Part shown: piece after piece, positions 8,679 to 17,196 of the stretch
Layout: each line of letters opens with the position of its first letter
Position numbering within the stretch: position 1 is the stretch's first letter
Source of the DNA: an uncultured Holdemania sp.
Lineage (GTDB): Bacteria > Bacillota_I > Bacilli_A > Erysipelotrichales > Erysipelotrichaceae
Direction: 5' to 3'
Length of the DNA: 35,393 bases
Assembly (NCBI GenBank): GCA_947037125.1
Contig: CAMQTJ010000020.1
Span: 1-35,393, forward strand
The notes under the pieces: generated by a model
Seen by the model: only the letters and a program-made list of their open reading frames with translations
Database searches by the model: none
What the model was told of the DNA's origin: nothing
Translations under genes and position numbers: made by a program

Positions 8679-9010
8679 GTAGAAAACTTTTTTCTACATA
8701 TCGCCTTGTTTAATTTATTAAATTGCGACCAATAAATTCTTCGTTCTTCATCCCAATTTTTAAAGATAATTACTGGATGGTACGTTATATACTCTTCAAA
8801 TTTAGCTATGACTTCCATATAATCAGTATCTATTTTATTATTATTTTCTAAATATATTATTAAATTCTCCTCTCGAAGACTGCTTTTATTAACACCGTCA
8901 ATTATGAATATATTATTACTAATATTAGTAATGTTTTCCTTAGAGTTTATATCTATATTTCTTTGATTACTTAGTATTTTTATTCCTTTAGTGAATGTAT
9001 TTGTATTCAA
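8645..9010 (-). CDS. N-terminal part of the AIPR protein (frame 0, before the shift)
   Basis: This 121-codon frame starts at a TTG (9008-9010) with a perfect GGAGG at the right distance. It begins 2 bp after the stop of the FRG gene, so the two are translationally coupled. Its first ~108 residues run into an AAA AAG pair, after which the frame reads 13 more codons and stops. A -1 shift at that point joins it to the 6921-8678 frame. The join gives a continuous strand-helix before the LFNNNVR motif, as AIPR proteins have. By itself the peptide matches nothing I know. It is either a programmed shift, a mutation, or an error in a run of six A. Confidence 0.6.
   Translation of the reverse strand: MNTNTFTKGIKILSNQRNIDINSKENITNISNNIFIIDGVNKSSLREENLIIYLENNNKIDTDYMEVIAKFEEYITYHPVIIFKNWDEERRIYWSQFNKLNKAICRKKFSTWEVLFIIFLF
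8679..8697 (-). other. Slippery heptamer A AAA AAG inside a hairpin
   Basis: On the minus strand the frame-0 codons AGA AAA AAG contain A AAA AAG (8687-8693), the heptamer used for -1 shifting in dnaX. It lies in a perfect 8-bp inverted repeat, GTAGAAAA / TTTTCTAC, with a 3-nt loop. A GGGAGG follows 3 nt later. Sliding back one base leads directly into the AIPR frame. Confidence 0.55.
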
Positions 9011-9012
9011 CT

Positions 9013-10035
9013 TTATACCTCCTTGAACATTATTTTGTATAAAAGAAACCTTTTCTTAATTTCTTTCAATATATTTTCTCTATCTTCAACAGCGTAATTT
9101 ATTCCATTATATCCATTAATGTAATTTGTAATATCATATTCTTCTTTACGTAAATTTCTTAACATTAGTTTTTTATTTATTTCTGTTACTTCTTTTATAT
9201 TTCCTTCTCTATCTTTAATCATAGTCAGCTCATAATCAATTCTATTCAGATATGTTTTAATTTCATCATTAAAGTTTACATATTTACTATCGTAATTGCT
9301 AGTTTTAAATTTATTTTTCACTATTTCACTAATATTAGTTTTTTCAGGAAAAATATATGCCTTGTCAATTTGAAATAAAATTTGTAATTCACCTAAAATT
9401 TGAGATTTTTCTTCCTTTTTAATATTTATCATTCTATAATAAATATCATTTATAGGATGAAATTTATCTCCAGGAAAAAATATAAAACCACCCTTTTGAA
9501 CTCTAATTCTCTCATTATTATAACTATGTGAAAAAACTTTAAAATTTCTATAATAAGGTTCTTGGTGTTTATTTAACATATTTTCATAAAATTGTTCTAT
9601 GTAATTGGAATGAGGAGAATAATGTTCTGGGAATGCAAAAACATAAATTACACCATCATGCTTATTAGTCATTTTACTATCGCTAGACTTATTATCCTGA
9701 CATGCAAAATACAGAGCAACCAATACATTAAATGATATATCAAGCATTCTACTTATTTCTAAATAGTGTTGTGCTTCAATTGCTTTTTCAATATTAGTCG
9801 CATCGCATTTAATCATATTATAATCGCTTAACAGTTCGAAAATGTGTCCTTCTTTTTTTACCCATTCGTTATTTCTAAACAATGAAGGCATAAGCTTAGT
9901 CAACTTATAATCTTCACTTTCTCCTCTAAATGCAATTAAGGTCTTGGAATCGAAATAATTTTTATGATTATTTTCTAATTCTATAACTTGTTTGTAAATT
10001 AAATCAATATATTTTGATACTAAAGAAGCATACAT
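9013..10035 (-). CDS. FRG-domain protein (defence-associated)
   Basis: A 340-residue protein with the FRG domain, named for its Phe-Arg-Gly motif: AFRGES (35-40) and MPSLFRN (49-55). The second block, AQHYLEISRMLDI...VALYFA (88-111), corresponds to the family's QH-G-PTRLLD...ALYFA, although the canonical PTR is changed here. FRG domains occur in many phage-defence loci, and their activity is poorly known. The first in-frame start is at 10122, but AAGGGGG sits 6-7 nt before the ATG at 10035, and the promoter at 10077-10105 would lie inside the longer reading. I therefore take 10035. It is the first gene of an FRG-AIPR operon. Confidence 0.82.
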   Translation of the reverse strand: MYASLVSKYIDLIYKQVIELENNHKNYFDSKTLIAFRGESEDYKLTKLMPSLFRNNEWVKKEGHIFELLSDYNMIKCDATNIEKAIEAQHYLEISRMLDISFNVLVALYFACQDNKSSDSKMTNKHDGVIYVFAFPEHYSPHSNYIEQFYENMLNKHQEPYYRNFKVFSHSYNNERIRVQKGGFIFFPGDKFHPINDIYYRMINIKKEEKSQILGELQILFQIDKAYIFPEKTNISEIVKNKFKTSNYDSKYVNFNDEIKTYLNRIDYELTMIKDREGNIKEVTEINKKLMLRNLRKEEYDITNYINGYNGINYAVEDRENILKEIKKRFLLYKIMFKEV

Positions 10036-10076
10036 ATAAATCCCCCTTAAATAACTATAATCAATACTGTATGTAA

Positions 10077-10105
10077 ATTTTACCATATAAATGTAAGGGC
10101 TACAA
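10077..10105 (-). promoter_or_regulatory. Promoter of the FRG-AIPR operon
   Basis: On the minus strand TTGTAG and TAAAAT are 17 bp apart, with an extended TGG just before the -10. The -35 region carries TTTGATTGTAGC, shared base for base with the guaA promoter at 19407-19435. The leader to the ATG at 10035 is about 35 nt. Confidence 0.55.
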
Positions 10106-10168
10106 TCAAATTTTAAGTACACATATTAATTACAGTATTTATAATATTGTATTAATACTTTTTTTTAT

Positions 10169-10197
10169 AAAAAAAGGCACCCATCTTCATGAGTACC
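10169..10197 (-). terminator. Terminator of the PTS-SIS operon
   Basis: On the minus strand GGTACTCAT pairs with ATGGGTGCC (9 bp including G-U pairs) around a GAAG loop, followed by seven T. Confidence 0.82.
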
Positions 10198-10233
10198 CCA
10201 ATTAATTTAATATAATATCTGTAAAACTATGAC

Positions 10234-10974
10234 CTAATAACTATAATGAATACTATCACCAAATTCATCAATAACTATCTTATTCTTTTCAGCACCACCA
10301 TCAATATTAGCACTATAAAATACAGGTGGAACTATCATTCCATCAACAATTAATTTCTTAACAACTTCAGCCATAATAGAATTTAATATACTTGCACCAA
10401 TAACTGTCGATGTAGGACTAACTTTTAATCCATCATCATTAACACAAACACAAGCATCACCTTTTTCACCATGATTATCTAATACAATATCACTGATTTC
10501 AAACAATCTTTTTTTACTTGGATGTCTTGATGTTACATCTTTAGAATAACTCACATTAGTTAAACCTACAATTGTGACACCTTTTGCTTTTGCACTCATT
10601 GCCATTTCAATTCCAACAGCATTTCTACCAGAAACAGAATGTACAATTAATACATCACCTGGTTTAAATGGAATAGTACTTGCTATCACATCACCATAAC
10701 CAACTAATTGCTCCATTTTACTCGTTAAAGTAATAGGAGAGGTATCAAGCATCAAAGACTTAGGTAATATAGGATTAATCAAAACTAATCCACCAGCACG
10801 ATAATATAGCTCCTGTGCTAGTATACCTGCATGACTTGCACCAAATATATATATAGACTTTTTATTTTCAATTGCCTCACATATTACATTAACTGTCTTT
10901 TCCATATTTTCATTTTCACTATGTTCTATTATATTTAATAAATCATGTATTTTTGATAAATATTCAAATTTCAT
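10234..10974 (-). CDS. SIS-domain protein, UPF0309 type
   Basis: A 246-residue protein of the sugar-isomerase (SIS) superfamily, which binds phosphosugars. The SIS core shows IYIFGASHAG (41-50) and, further on, VLIVHSVSGRNAVGIEMA with the Ser/Gly phosphate-binding turn and VTIVGLTN. The charged tail (DNHGEKGD) is typical of the UPF0309 group. Its start overlaps the EIIC stop by one base, so it is the last gene of the PTS operon. It probably acts on the phosphosugar that the PTS brings in, as an isomerase, a lyase-like etherase or a sensor. Which of these cannot be told. Confidence 0.82.
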   Translation of the reverse strand: MKFEYLSKIHDLLNIIEHSENENMEKTVNVICEAIENKKSIYIFGASHAGILAQELYYRAGGLVLINPILPKSLMLDTSPITLTSKMEQLVGYGDVIASTIPFKPGDVLIVHSVSGRNAVGIEMAMSAKAKGVTIVGLTNVSYSKDVTSRHPSKKRLFEISDIVLDNHGEKGDACVCVNDDGLKVSPTSTVIGASILNSIMAEVVKKLIVDGMIVPPVFYSANIDGGAEKNKIVIDEFGDSIHYSY

Positions 10975-12245
10975 TATGCAAACATTCCTGTAACAGATGT
11001 AATTAATTCAGCTATAAATTTCGCAATAACACCAAATACAGAGAAATCATTACCACCAAATATTAATAACCAGTTTTGTAATGTTCCAGAGAAAATCACT
11101 GCCGAAATACCTACTAGTAATACCATTGCAATTGCTGCAACAATAGTACCAATGATAGCCCCTTTAAGACCACCTTGACCTTCACCAAAAACAGCTGCTG
11201 TTCCACATTCAAAAAATGATGTAATAACTAAAGGTATAACCATTATTCCAAAAACATTAAATGTATTACAAATAACAATAATAATTGTTGAAGTAACCAT
11301 TGCAACCATAAATCCTATAATAACAGCATTTGGTTTATAGTTAAAAATAATAGGACAATCAAAAGCAGGTAATGCATTAGGTACAAGTTTTTCTGAAATT
11401 CCTTTAAACGCAGGAATAATTTGATTAATTAATAAACGAACTCCTGATAACATAATAGTTAAACCAGCACCAAAAGCTAAACCTTGTTTAATTGCAAGCA
11501 TAACTAAAGTTTCACCTTCCATCACTAATGATGGAACAAATAATCCAATTACAATATACATAATTAATATTACAATACCACCTGTAATTGATATTTCTCT
11601 AAAAAATGAAAGTCCTTCAGGTATATTTATATCTTCAGTAGACTTTGATTTATCCCCTACTTTACTTGCAACAAATCCTGATAACATAGCAATAAATCCT
11701 GCAGGGTGACCTAAAGTAAAACTATCATCACCAGTTGCATCACTTACATATTTTCTCATGATCCATGGCATAATTGACCAATATAAAGCTGAAGCAATTG
11801 CTGCAAAAGCTACTAATATAATTTTATTTTCAATTCCACCTTCAACTCCTGCTGCAACAAATACTACAGGAAACCACCAAAGCATATGTCCTGTTAAAAA
11901 GATTGTTTTAATCGGTGTAAATCTTGCAATTAAAACATGAATTATCATTCCCACTAACATAGCAGTTCCTACAAAACCACCATAATCAGCTAAAAATGTT
12001 ACATCACTAAGCCCTTGTGCTGCAGATCCACTTGCTGAAAGTGAACCCACTGCATTATTAATTGGAACAATTGAACCTACAAGCATTCCTACACCTGCAT
12101 CTAAAATAACCATACCAACTGCAGCTAATATTGATCCCTTAATCACATCAGCTATTTTTTTACGTTGTAAGATTAATCCAATAGCTGATATTAAAGCTAA
12201 AAGGACTGGTGGATTTCTAAATATACTATTAATTATTGCGTTCAT
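10974..12245 (-). CDS. PTS EIIC, ascorbate (UlaA/SgaT) family
   Basis: A 423-residue membrane permease with about ten to twelve hydrophobic segments. Segments shared with UlaA include LILQRKKIADVIKG (24-37), an IKTIFLTGH stretch, ALYWSIM, and a GVRLL...AFKGIS...PAFDCP...PNAVIIGF block. It carries sugar inward while EIIB phosphorylates it. The UlaA family imports L-ascorbate in enterobacteria, but many Gram-positive members have other or unknown substrates, and no ulaD/E/F-type genes are next to it. The gene follows EIIB by 12 bp. Confidence 0.88.
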   Translation of the reverse strand: MNAIINSIFRNPPVLLALISAIGLILQRKKIADVIKGSILAAVGMVILDAGVGMLVGSIVPINNAVGSLSASGSAAQGLSDVTFLADYGGFVGTAMLVGMIIHVLIARFTPIKTIFLTGHMLWWFPVVFVAAGVEGGIENKIILVAFAAIASALYWSIMPWIMRKYVSDATGDDSFTLGHPAGFIAMLSGFVASKVGDKSKSTEDINIPEGLSFFREISITGGIVILIMYIVIGLFVPSLVMEGETLVMLAIKQGLAFGAGLTIMLSGVRLLINQIIPAFKGISEKLVPNALPAFDCPIIFNYKPNAVIIGFMVAMVTSTIIIVICNTFNVFGIMVIPLVITSFFECGTAAVFGEGQGGLKGAIIGTIVAAIAMVLLVGISAVIFSGTLQNWLLIFGGNDFSVFGVIAKFIAELITSVTGMFA

Positions 12246-12257
12246 TTTTATATCTCC

Positions 12258-12539
12258 CTATTTATTATTTTCTTCTAACATCTTATTTACTGCAACACGA
12301 ACTTCTACTAAATCCATGTATTTTTTTACTGTATATACTTTTGCACTAACAGTTCCTGCTATTTCACGACCAATTTCAATACTTGTAAAGATTGCATCAC
12401 AAGGTATTCCTCTTGCACTATTTACATCTTGGTTTTCTACATCTGCTTTAATATCTAATTCTTTTAATACTTTTTCAATACTCATTCTTAATATCATTGA
12501 TGAACCAACACCAAAACCACAAACTGCTAGTATTTTCAT
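12258..12539 (-). CDS. PTS EIIB, ascorbate/lactose-superfamily type
   Basis: A 93-residue cytosolic EIIB with the phospho-cysteine loop AVCGFGVGSS (5-14), in which Cys7 would receive phosphate from EIIA. The length is typical of UlaB-like proteins. The ATG follows directly after the TAA of the regulator gene, so translation is coupled. It passes phosphate to the sugar in the EIIC at 10974-12245. Confidence 0.88.
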   Translation of the reverse strand: MKILAVCGFGVGSSMILRMSIEKVLKELDIKADVENQDVNSARGIPCDAIFTSIEIGREIAGTVSAKVYTVKKYMDLVEVRVAVNKMLEENNK

Positions 12540-14447
12540 TTAGTTTCCCTTTTCAATTAGTGCTCTAATTTCACTAACGCTTCCTTGTTGAAATAACTTT
12601 AAATTTTTCTCTTCATATAATAATTCAGACAAAGCAGCTAATGCTGTAATATGTGTTGAATTATCAATTGCTGCTAAAACTAAAAAAGTGTGAACAGGAA
12701 CTCCTGCTAAATCAACTTCATTTTTAACTTGTAATAATGACATTGATAATTGATTAACTCCATCTTTTGCCCCTGCATGAGGTAATGCAAAATAATCTGC
12801 TAATACAATATATGGACCATGTTGTATTACATTTTCAATCATACTTTCTACATAAACATTTGTTATAGACCCATCATCTATTAATGGTTTTGCAGCTACT
12901 GCTATTGCTTGTTTCCAATCACAAACACTATCGATACTATTTATTCTATTTTCTGTAAGTAGTTCATTTAACATAGGTTGATACCTTTCATTTTCATTTA
13001 TTTGGTGAATCGTTTTTAATAACTCTGTTTCAAGTTTTTTGTAATCATGAACAGTAGAATATTTTTCAACTGTCTTTATTAATTTTTCTATATCAATCTT
13101 AGGATTTGGTATCCCTATATCAGTAAAAATAGATAACAACAAATCAATATCACCTTTGGTTAATATTGGGTTAACTACAATTACTTCCTTTTTAGCTAGT
13201 AATGGCAACGTGGAAATAATATAATCATATTCTTGTATTACATCATCTAATTTTGATAATGACGTAGTACCAATAATATTAATTCCTGGAACAAAACGAT
13301 ATATTTGCAACTCTAATGTTTTAGACATCATATATCCATTAGGACATACTATAATTGCACGACTATTTTGTGTCGCTCTAACTTCTCCCATTAAATAACC
13401 ACCAAAATATGTTGTTATAAAACCTATTTCTTCATCTCTTATTTTCTTAAATTCAGGTAGAATAGTAGAATTTTTAATGATTTTTTGCAGTATTAAAAAT
13501 AAATACTCATATTTCATTTTAACATCATAAAGTATTGGATTATGTGCTGGAAAACAAAATTTTATACGATAATAAGAAGACTGAATATGTCTTTTGATAT
13601 TAACTTTAAATTCTTTTTTGTATTGCATTTTAATTGCAGTTTTTTGTTCAAATTTCAAAACTAATTCATCAATAAAATCATCAATTCTATCAATTGTTCC
13701 TTCAGTATTTAATGTTGGCAATGACGAAATATATGCACATAAATAAGCTACCTCATTTTCACTTGCACTGCTTGGTAAAATCATTTTACAAGCATGATAA
13801 TGTTTAAATGCACAAACTTCTTTTTGATAACTTAATTCATTGATTGTTAAACCCATTTTTATCCTTTTTACTATAAGCTTTTTTAATTCAGATAAAAACT
13901 TTCTTGAAAAATCCGTTAATCTTAAATTCATTTGTTCATCAAGATTAATAATATCTTCATCGATATCATCAATATGTGGATTTAAATTTTCAATAACCGT
14001 TAAGAATAAGTCTCTTATTTTATGTTCATCACCTTCAATAATATATTTCTTCTTATACGTTACTTTTAAATTAAGCAATAAAAAATCAATTTTACATTTT
14101 TCAATTAACATCGTTATAGTATTTTTAGATAAATCCATAATAGTACATAATTCACTAATTGTTGGTAAATCACCTAAAATTATATGATATAATACATAAT
14201 TTTTTCTTAATGTTACATTATCTACAAAATCATTTTGAATACAGCTATGATTTTCATTTATTCCAAAATAGAAAAATGATCCTTCTACATTTTTAATGAT
14301 ACCCTCATTAATAATACTTTTATTTATATTACTAATATCATAATATAGTGTTCTTTTAGAAATACTAAACTTATTTAATAATTTTTGAAGTTGTACACCT
14401 TCATTAGCGGTAATATAATTTAATATAATGAACTGTCGACTTTTCAT
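12540..14447 (-). CDS. PRD-containing transcription regulator with C-terminal EIIA
   Basis: A 635-residue BglG/MtlR-like regulator. The N-terminus has helix-turn-helix segments (LLNKFSISKRTLYYDISNI, about 19-37). Two PTS-regulation domains with His targets fill the middle. An EIIB-like region (CPNGYMMS, with a Cys at the phospho-loop) follows. The end is an EIIA of the fructose/mannitol type with ALPHAGAKDG, active His557, and VPVHTF (His586). It should sense PTS phosphorylation, control its own operon, and also serve as the missing EIIA. GAGGTGAG lies before the ATG. Direct repeats TTGCACA at 14505-14522 could be its operator. Confidence 0.86.
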   Translation of the reverse strand: MKSRQFIILNYITANEGVQLQKLLNKFSISKRTLYYDISNINKSIINEGIIKNVEGSFFYFGINENHSCIQNDFVDNVTLRKNYVLYHIILGDLPTISELCTIMDLSKNTITMLIEKCKIDFLLLNLKVTYKKKYIIEGDEHKIRDLFLTVIENLNPHIDDIDEDIINLDEQMNLRLTDFSRKFLSELKKLIVKRIKMGLTINELSYQKEVCAFKHYHACKMILPSSASENEVAYLCAYISSLPTLNTEGTIDRIDDFIDELVLKFEQKTAIKMQYKKEFKVNIKRHIQSSYYRIKFCFPAHNPILYDVKMKYEYLFLILQKIIKNSTILPEFKKIRDEEIGFITTYFGGYLMGEVRATQNSRAIIVCPNGYMMSKTLELQIYRFVPGINIIGTTSLSKLDDVIQEYDYIISTLPLLAKKEVIVVNPILTKGDIDLLLSIFTDIGIPNPKIDIEKLIKTVEKYSTVHDYKKLETELLKTIHQINENERYQPMLNELLTENRINSIDSVCDWKQAIAVAAKPLIDDGSITNVYVESMIENVIQHGPYIVLADYFALPHAGAKDGVNQLSMSLLQVKNEVDLAGVPVHTFLVLAAIDNSTHITALAALSELLYEEKNLKLFQQGSVSEIRALIEKGN

Positions 14448-14504
14448 ATACTCACCTCTATTAGTAGTATGCCATTGTTTATTTTTTTTAACAATACCTA
14501 ATTA

Positions 14505-14522
14505 TTGCACAGCTTTTGCACA
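14505..14522. promoter_or_regulatory. Candidate operator: TTGCACA direct repeat
   Basis: TTGCACA occurs twice, at 14505-14511 and 14516-14522, 11 bp start to start, about one helical turn. It lies 58-75 bp upstream of the regulator ATG. The site would suit binding by the PRD regulator, but this is only inferred. Confidence 0.35.
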
Positions 14523-14609
14523 AATAATATTTATAATTGAATATATATTATAGTTATTTATATCACTAATTAAATAATATATAATATAGCTTATTTAATT
14601 GAAACAAAC

Positions 14610-14634
14610 AAAAAAAAGTGCATAATTCACACTT
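14610..14634 (-). terminator. Terminator of the ceramidase-like gene
   Basis: On the minus strand AAGTG and CACTT form a short stem with a 9-nt loop, followed by eight T (the last ones part of the stem). Confidence 0.7.
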
Positions 14635-14661
14635 AATTATTATTTATAAAATACAAGATTA

Positions 14662-15915
14662 TTAAATCAATGTCTTAACTATTGCAATAAATCTTTCACC
14701 TTCACCTTTTGCAAAAGGACTACTAGATGCTTCATATAGTTCATTATCAAATGCACTTTTATCTGTAAGATACATACAATATCCATTTGCATAACCAATT
14801 GTTTTTATATTATATTGATATTTTAGTTCATTTGTTAATTCAGAATATATTTCACCAGGAAATGTTATATAAACATCACCAAATAAGTTTAAGACACTTA
14901 CTTTAAGACTAATAGTGTTTCTAGGTGTAAAGTTATTAGTAAACTTCAAATTTGCTCTAGCGCCCTCTAAATAAGCTTCAATTTGACGTAGTTCACTACC
15001 AATCGCTCCATTACTTTTTGATTGTAATAATAAAGATTCATATTTCACTATTTTTTCTAATGCTACATCTAAACTATCAGGCGTTTTCGCAACTAAATCA
15101 ATATTATAATTCACAAGATTAAATGTTTTATTATTAATTATCCAATCACTATTATTATATAATTGTTTCTTAAAAGAATTAGCCATAAAATCTAATGTCT
15201 TATAATCACTACTTTTCTTAGTAAAGCGACAAGATATATCACCACATGCACCATTCAACATAACACACAGATCAACATCATTTTCTATTATTGTACATAT
15301 TGCACCAAATAAATCAGCACTAACTTCTTTATTTGTAAAATTTAATACTGTAGGATGACAAGCATAATTTATTAACATGCATTGTTTTTTATCAGTTTTA
15401 AATAAATAATTTGTTGAACTATTATCACCATCTAAATTGATATCATTTCTATTTTTCCCAATACTATCAATTTCAACATTTGACTTATAACAAATAAACT
15501 CTTCAAATCCATCTTTTGTTTCATTCAATAAGTTGATTGTTGTATCAACCATTAAATCTATTAATTCATAATTAACCTCACCAAAAACTTCAGTATTATT
15601 ATATAAAATTGCATCTTTACTATAAGTATCTACTGTACCATTTGGACCAGAGTGTGTATGAATTGCACTTATTATAAAATCATCAATATTTAATCCAATT
15701 TCTTGTATTTTTATTTGTAGTTTTTCTATAAATAATTCATCAATTGCAATTACATCAATTACAATAATTCCTGATATTTGTTTATTTTCTTTAAATAATA
15801 TCACTTTAATAAATAAACTATCATGCATCTTTTCACTTAATCTATTATAAGCAAATCCTCCAAGATTAATTGGCATATTAAATAATATTCTATGTTTTCC
15901 AAATGCTATTTTCAT
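14662..15915 (-). CDS. Neutral/alkaline ceramidase-like hydrolase domain protein
   Basis: A 417-residue protein related to the N-terminal catalytic domain of neutral ceramidases. It shows the start GKHRILFNMPINLGGFAYNR, an IVIDVIAID strand, and SAIHTHSGPNG (about 97-107), the metal-binding His segment. A second block, NYACHPTVLNF, follows, and NGACGDIS matches the family's NGxxGD. True ceramidases are secreted and about 650 residues. This one has no signal peptide and no C-terminal domain, so it is cytosolic and probably acts on another amide or ester. An upstream ATG (15927) is part of the ribosome site ATGGAG; the start is the ATG at 15915 with GGAG 6 nt before it. Confidence 0.72.
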   Translation of the reverse strand: MKIAFGKHRILFNMPINLGGFAYNRLSEKMHDSLFIKVILFKENKQISGIIVIDVIAIDELFIEKLQIKIQEIGLNIDDFIISAIHTHSGPNGTVDTYSKDAILYNNTEVFGEVNYELIDLMVDTTINLLNETKDGFEEFICYKSNVEIDSIGKNRNDINLDGDNSSTNYLFKTDKKQCMLINYACHPTVLNFTNKEVSADLFGAICTIIENDVDLCVMLNGACGDISCRFTKKSSDYKTLDFMANSFKKQLYNNSDWIINNKTFNLVNYNIDLVAKTPDSLDVALEKIVKYESLLLQSKSNGAIGSELRQIEAYLEGARANLKFTNNFTPRNTISLKVSVLNLFGDVYITFPGEIYSELTNELKYQYNIKTIGYANGYCMYLTDKSAFDNELYEASSSPFAKGEGERFIAIVKTLI

Positions 15916-16051
15916 AATATTCTCCATTTCATTTATTTAATTATTATAACAGATAATAAATCATTAATCATTGATACAAAAATATAAATACTAATGCATC
16001 TATAACAATATATTATAATAACCTAAAGTCAAAATATTTGAATACGTAAAT

Positions 16052-16082
16052 AAAAAAGCTGTACTACATAAGTAATAACAGC
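16052..16082 (-). terminator. Terminator of the antiporter gene
   Basis: On the minus strand GCTGT and ACAGC form the base of an imperfect hairpin of about 25 nt, followed by six T. Confidence 0.65.
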
Positions 16083-16093
16083 CTTTATAATAA

Positions 16094-17014
16094 TTATCTA
16101 ATTAACAAATATGCAGTGTATCCAATATATGTGATTATCAAAATAGTTGCAGGTGCACGGTTGATTTTCCCTTTTGTTTTAGCAAAGATATAAGTAAATA
16201 TACCAACACTTATAAATACAGCAATATCAATTATTGAATTTGCATCAGATAAAATAGGAGTAATCGTTGAAGATAATCCTAGTATAAATAATAAGTTGAA
16301 AATATTTGATCCAATAACATTACCAATGGCAATATCACTTTCACCTTTTCTAGCTGCAACAATAGATGTTACAAGTTCTGGTAATGATGTTCCAATTGCA
16401 ACAACAGTTAAACCAATAACAGCTTGTGATACACCAAAACTATTTGCAATAGTTGTAGCTGAATTTACAACTAAGTCACCACCAAATACAATTACAACAA
16501 TACCAATAAGGGAAATAATTATTGCTTTTCCAATATTGATTGGTTCATCATCTTCACTTGATTCAGTTTTGTTTTTAAGACCATATCTAATAACATAACT
16601 CATAAAAAATACAAATAAGGCTAGTAAAACTAAACCATCCAAACGACTTAAGATACCATTCATCATTAATAAAGTTGCAATAAGCGCAGATACTAACATA
16701 AATGGGAAATCTTTTTTCACAATATTCTTATCAATACAAATCGGTTTAATTAAAGCACACACTCCAATTACTACTGCTGTATTAAAAATATTAGATCCAA
16801 TGATATTTCCAAGAGCAATACCATTATTACCTTGAAGTGCAGCTGTTATACTTACTGCAGCCTCTGGAGCTGAAGTTCCAATTGATACAATCGTTAATCC
16901 AATAACTAAACTTGGTATTTTAAAGTATCTTGCAATACCTGATGCTCCATCTACAAACCAATCAGCACCTTTAACAAGAAAAATAAATCCAACAACTAAA
17001 ATAATATATTCCAT
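16094..17014 (-). CDS. Calcium/sodium antiporter (CaCA family)
   Basis: A 306-residue membrane protein with about ten helices and the two inverted alpha repeats of the CaCA family. The first repeat has SIGTSAPEAAVS and GNIIGSNIFN. The second has AIGTSLPELVTS and GNVIGSNIFN. The Glu of each (S/A)PE or LPE motif binds the cation. It is of the YrbG type and should export Ca2+ in exchange for Na+ or H+. It is a single gene with its own terminator and no clear partner. Confidence 0.9.
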   Translation of the reverse strand: MEYIILVVGFIFLVKGADWFVDGASGIARYFKIPSLVIGLTIVSIGTSAPEAAVSITAALQGNNGIALGNIIGSNIFNTAVVIGVCALIKPICIDKNIVKKDFPFMLVSALIATLLMMNGILSRLDGLVLLALFVFFMSYVIRYGLKNKTESSEDDEPINIGKAIIISLIGIVVIVFGGDLVVNSATTIANSFGVSQAVIGLTVVAIGTSLPELVTSIVAARKGESDIAIGNVIGSNIFNLLFILGLSSTITPILSDANSIIDIAVFISVGIFTYIFAKTKGKINRAPATILIITYIGYTAYLLIR

Positions 17015-17196
17015 AATAAACCACCTTTACATTTCTTTCGTTCTTACTTGTAGTAGTATACACAATAGAGGTAATTTTTACAAGTGAATTCAGTAAATAT
17101 AAGAAGTTTTCATCTTATTAATTTAATATTTTATTAATTAAATTACAGGTATTTATTCTTTGACTAATAGAAAAAAAATTAACGAATAATTAAATA

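Noticed and set aside
3600-10200. CRISPR array or transposase at the borders of the defence island
   Set aside because: No regularly spaced repeats, no terminal inverted repeats and no transposase or integrase reading frames were seen.
13840-14187. 115-codon plus-strand frame opposite the PRD regulator
   Set aside because: Shadow of the regulator; no ribosome site and low-complexity content.
17120-17144. Inverted repeat AATTTAAT / ATTAAATT after the flavin reductase-rubredoxin gene
   Set aside because: Pure AT stem without a T run in the right place; expected by chance and unlikely to be a terminator.
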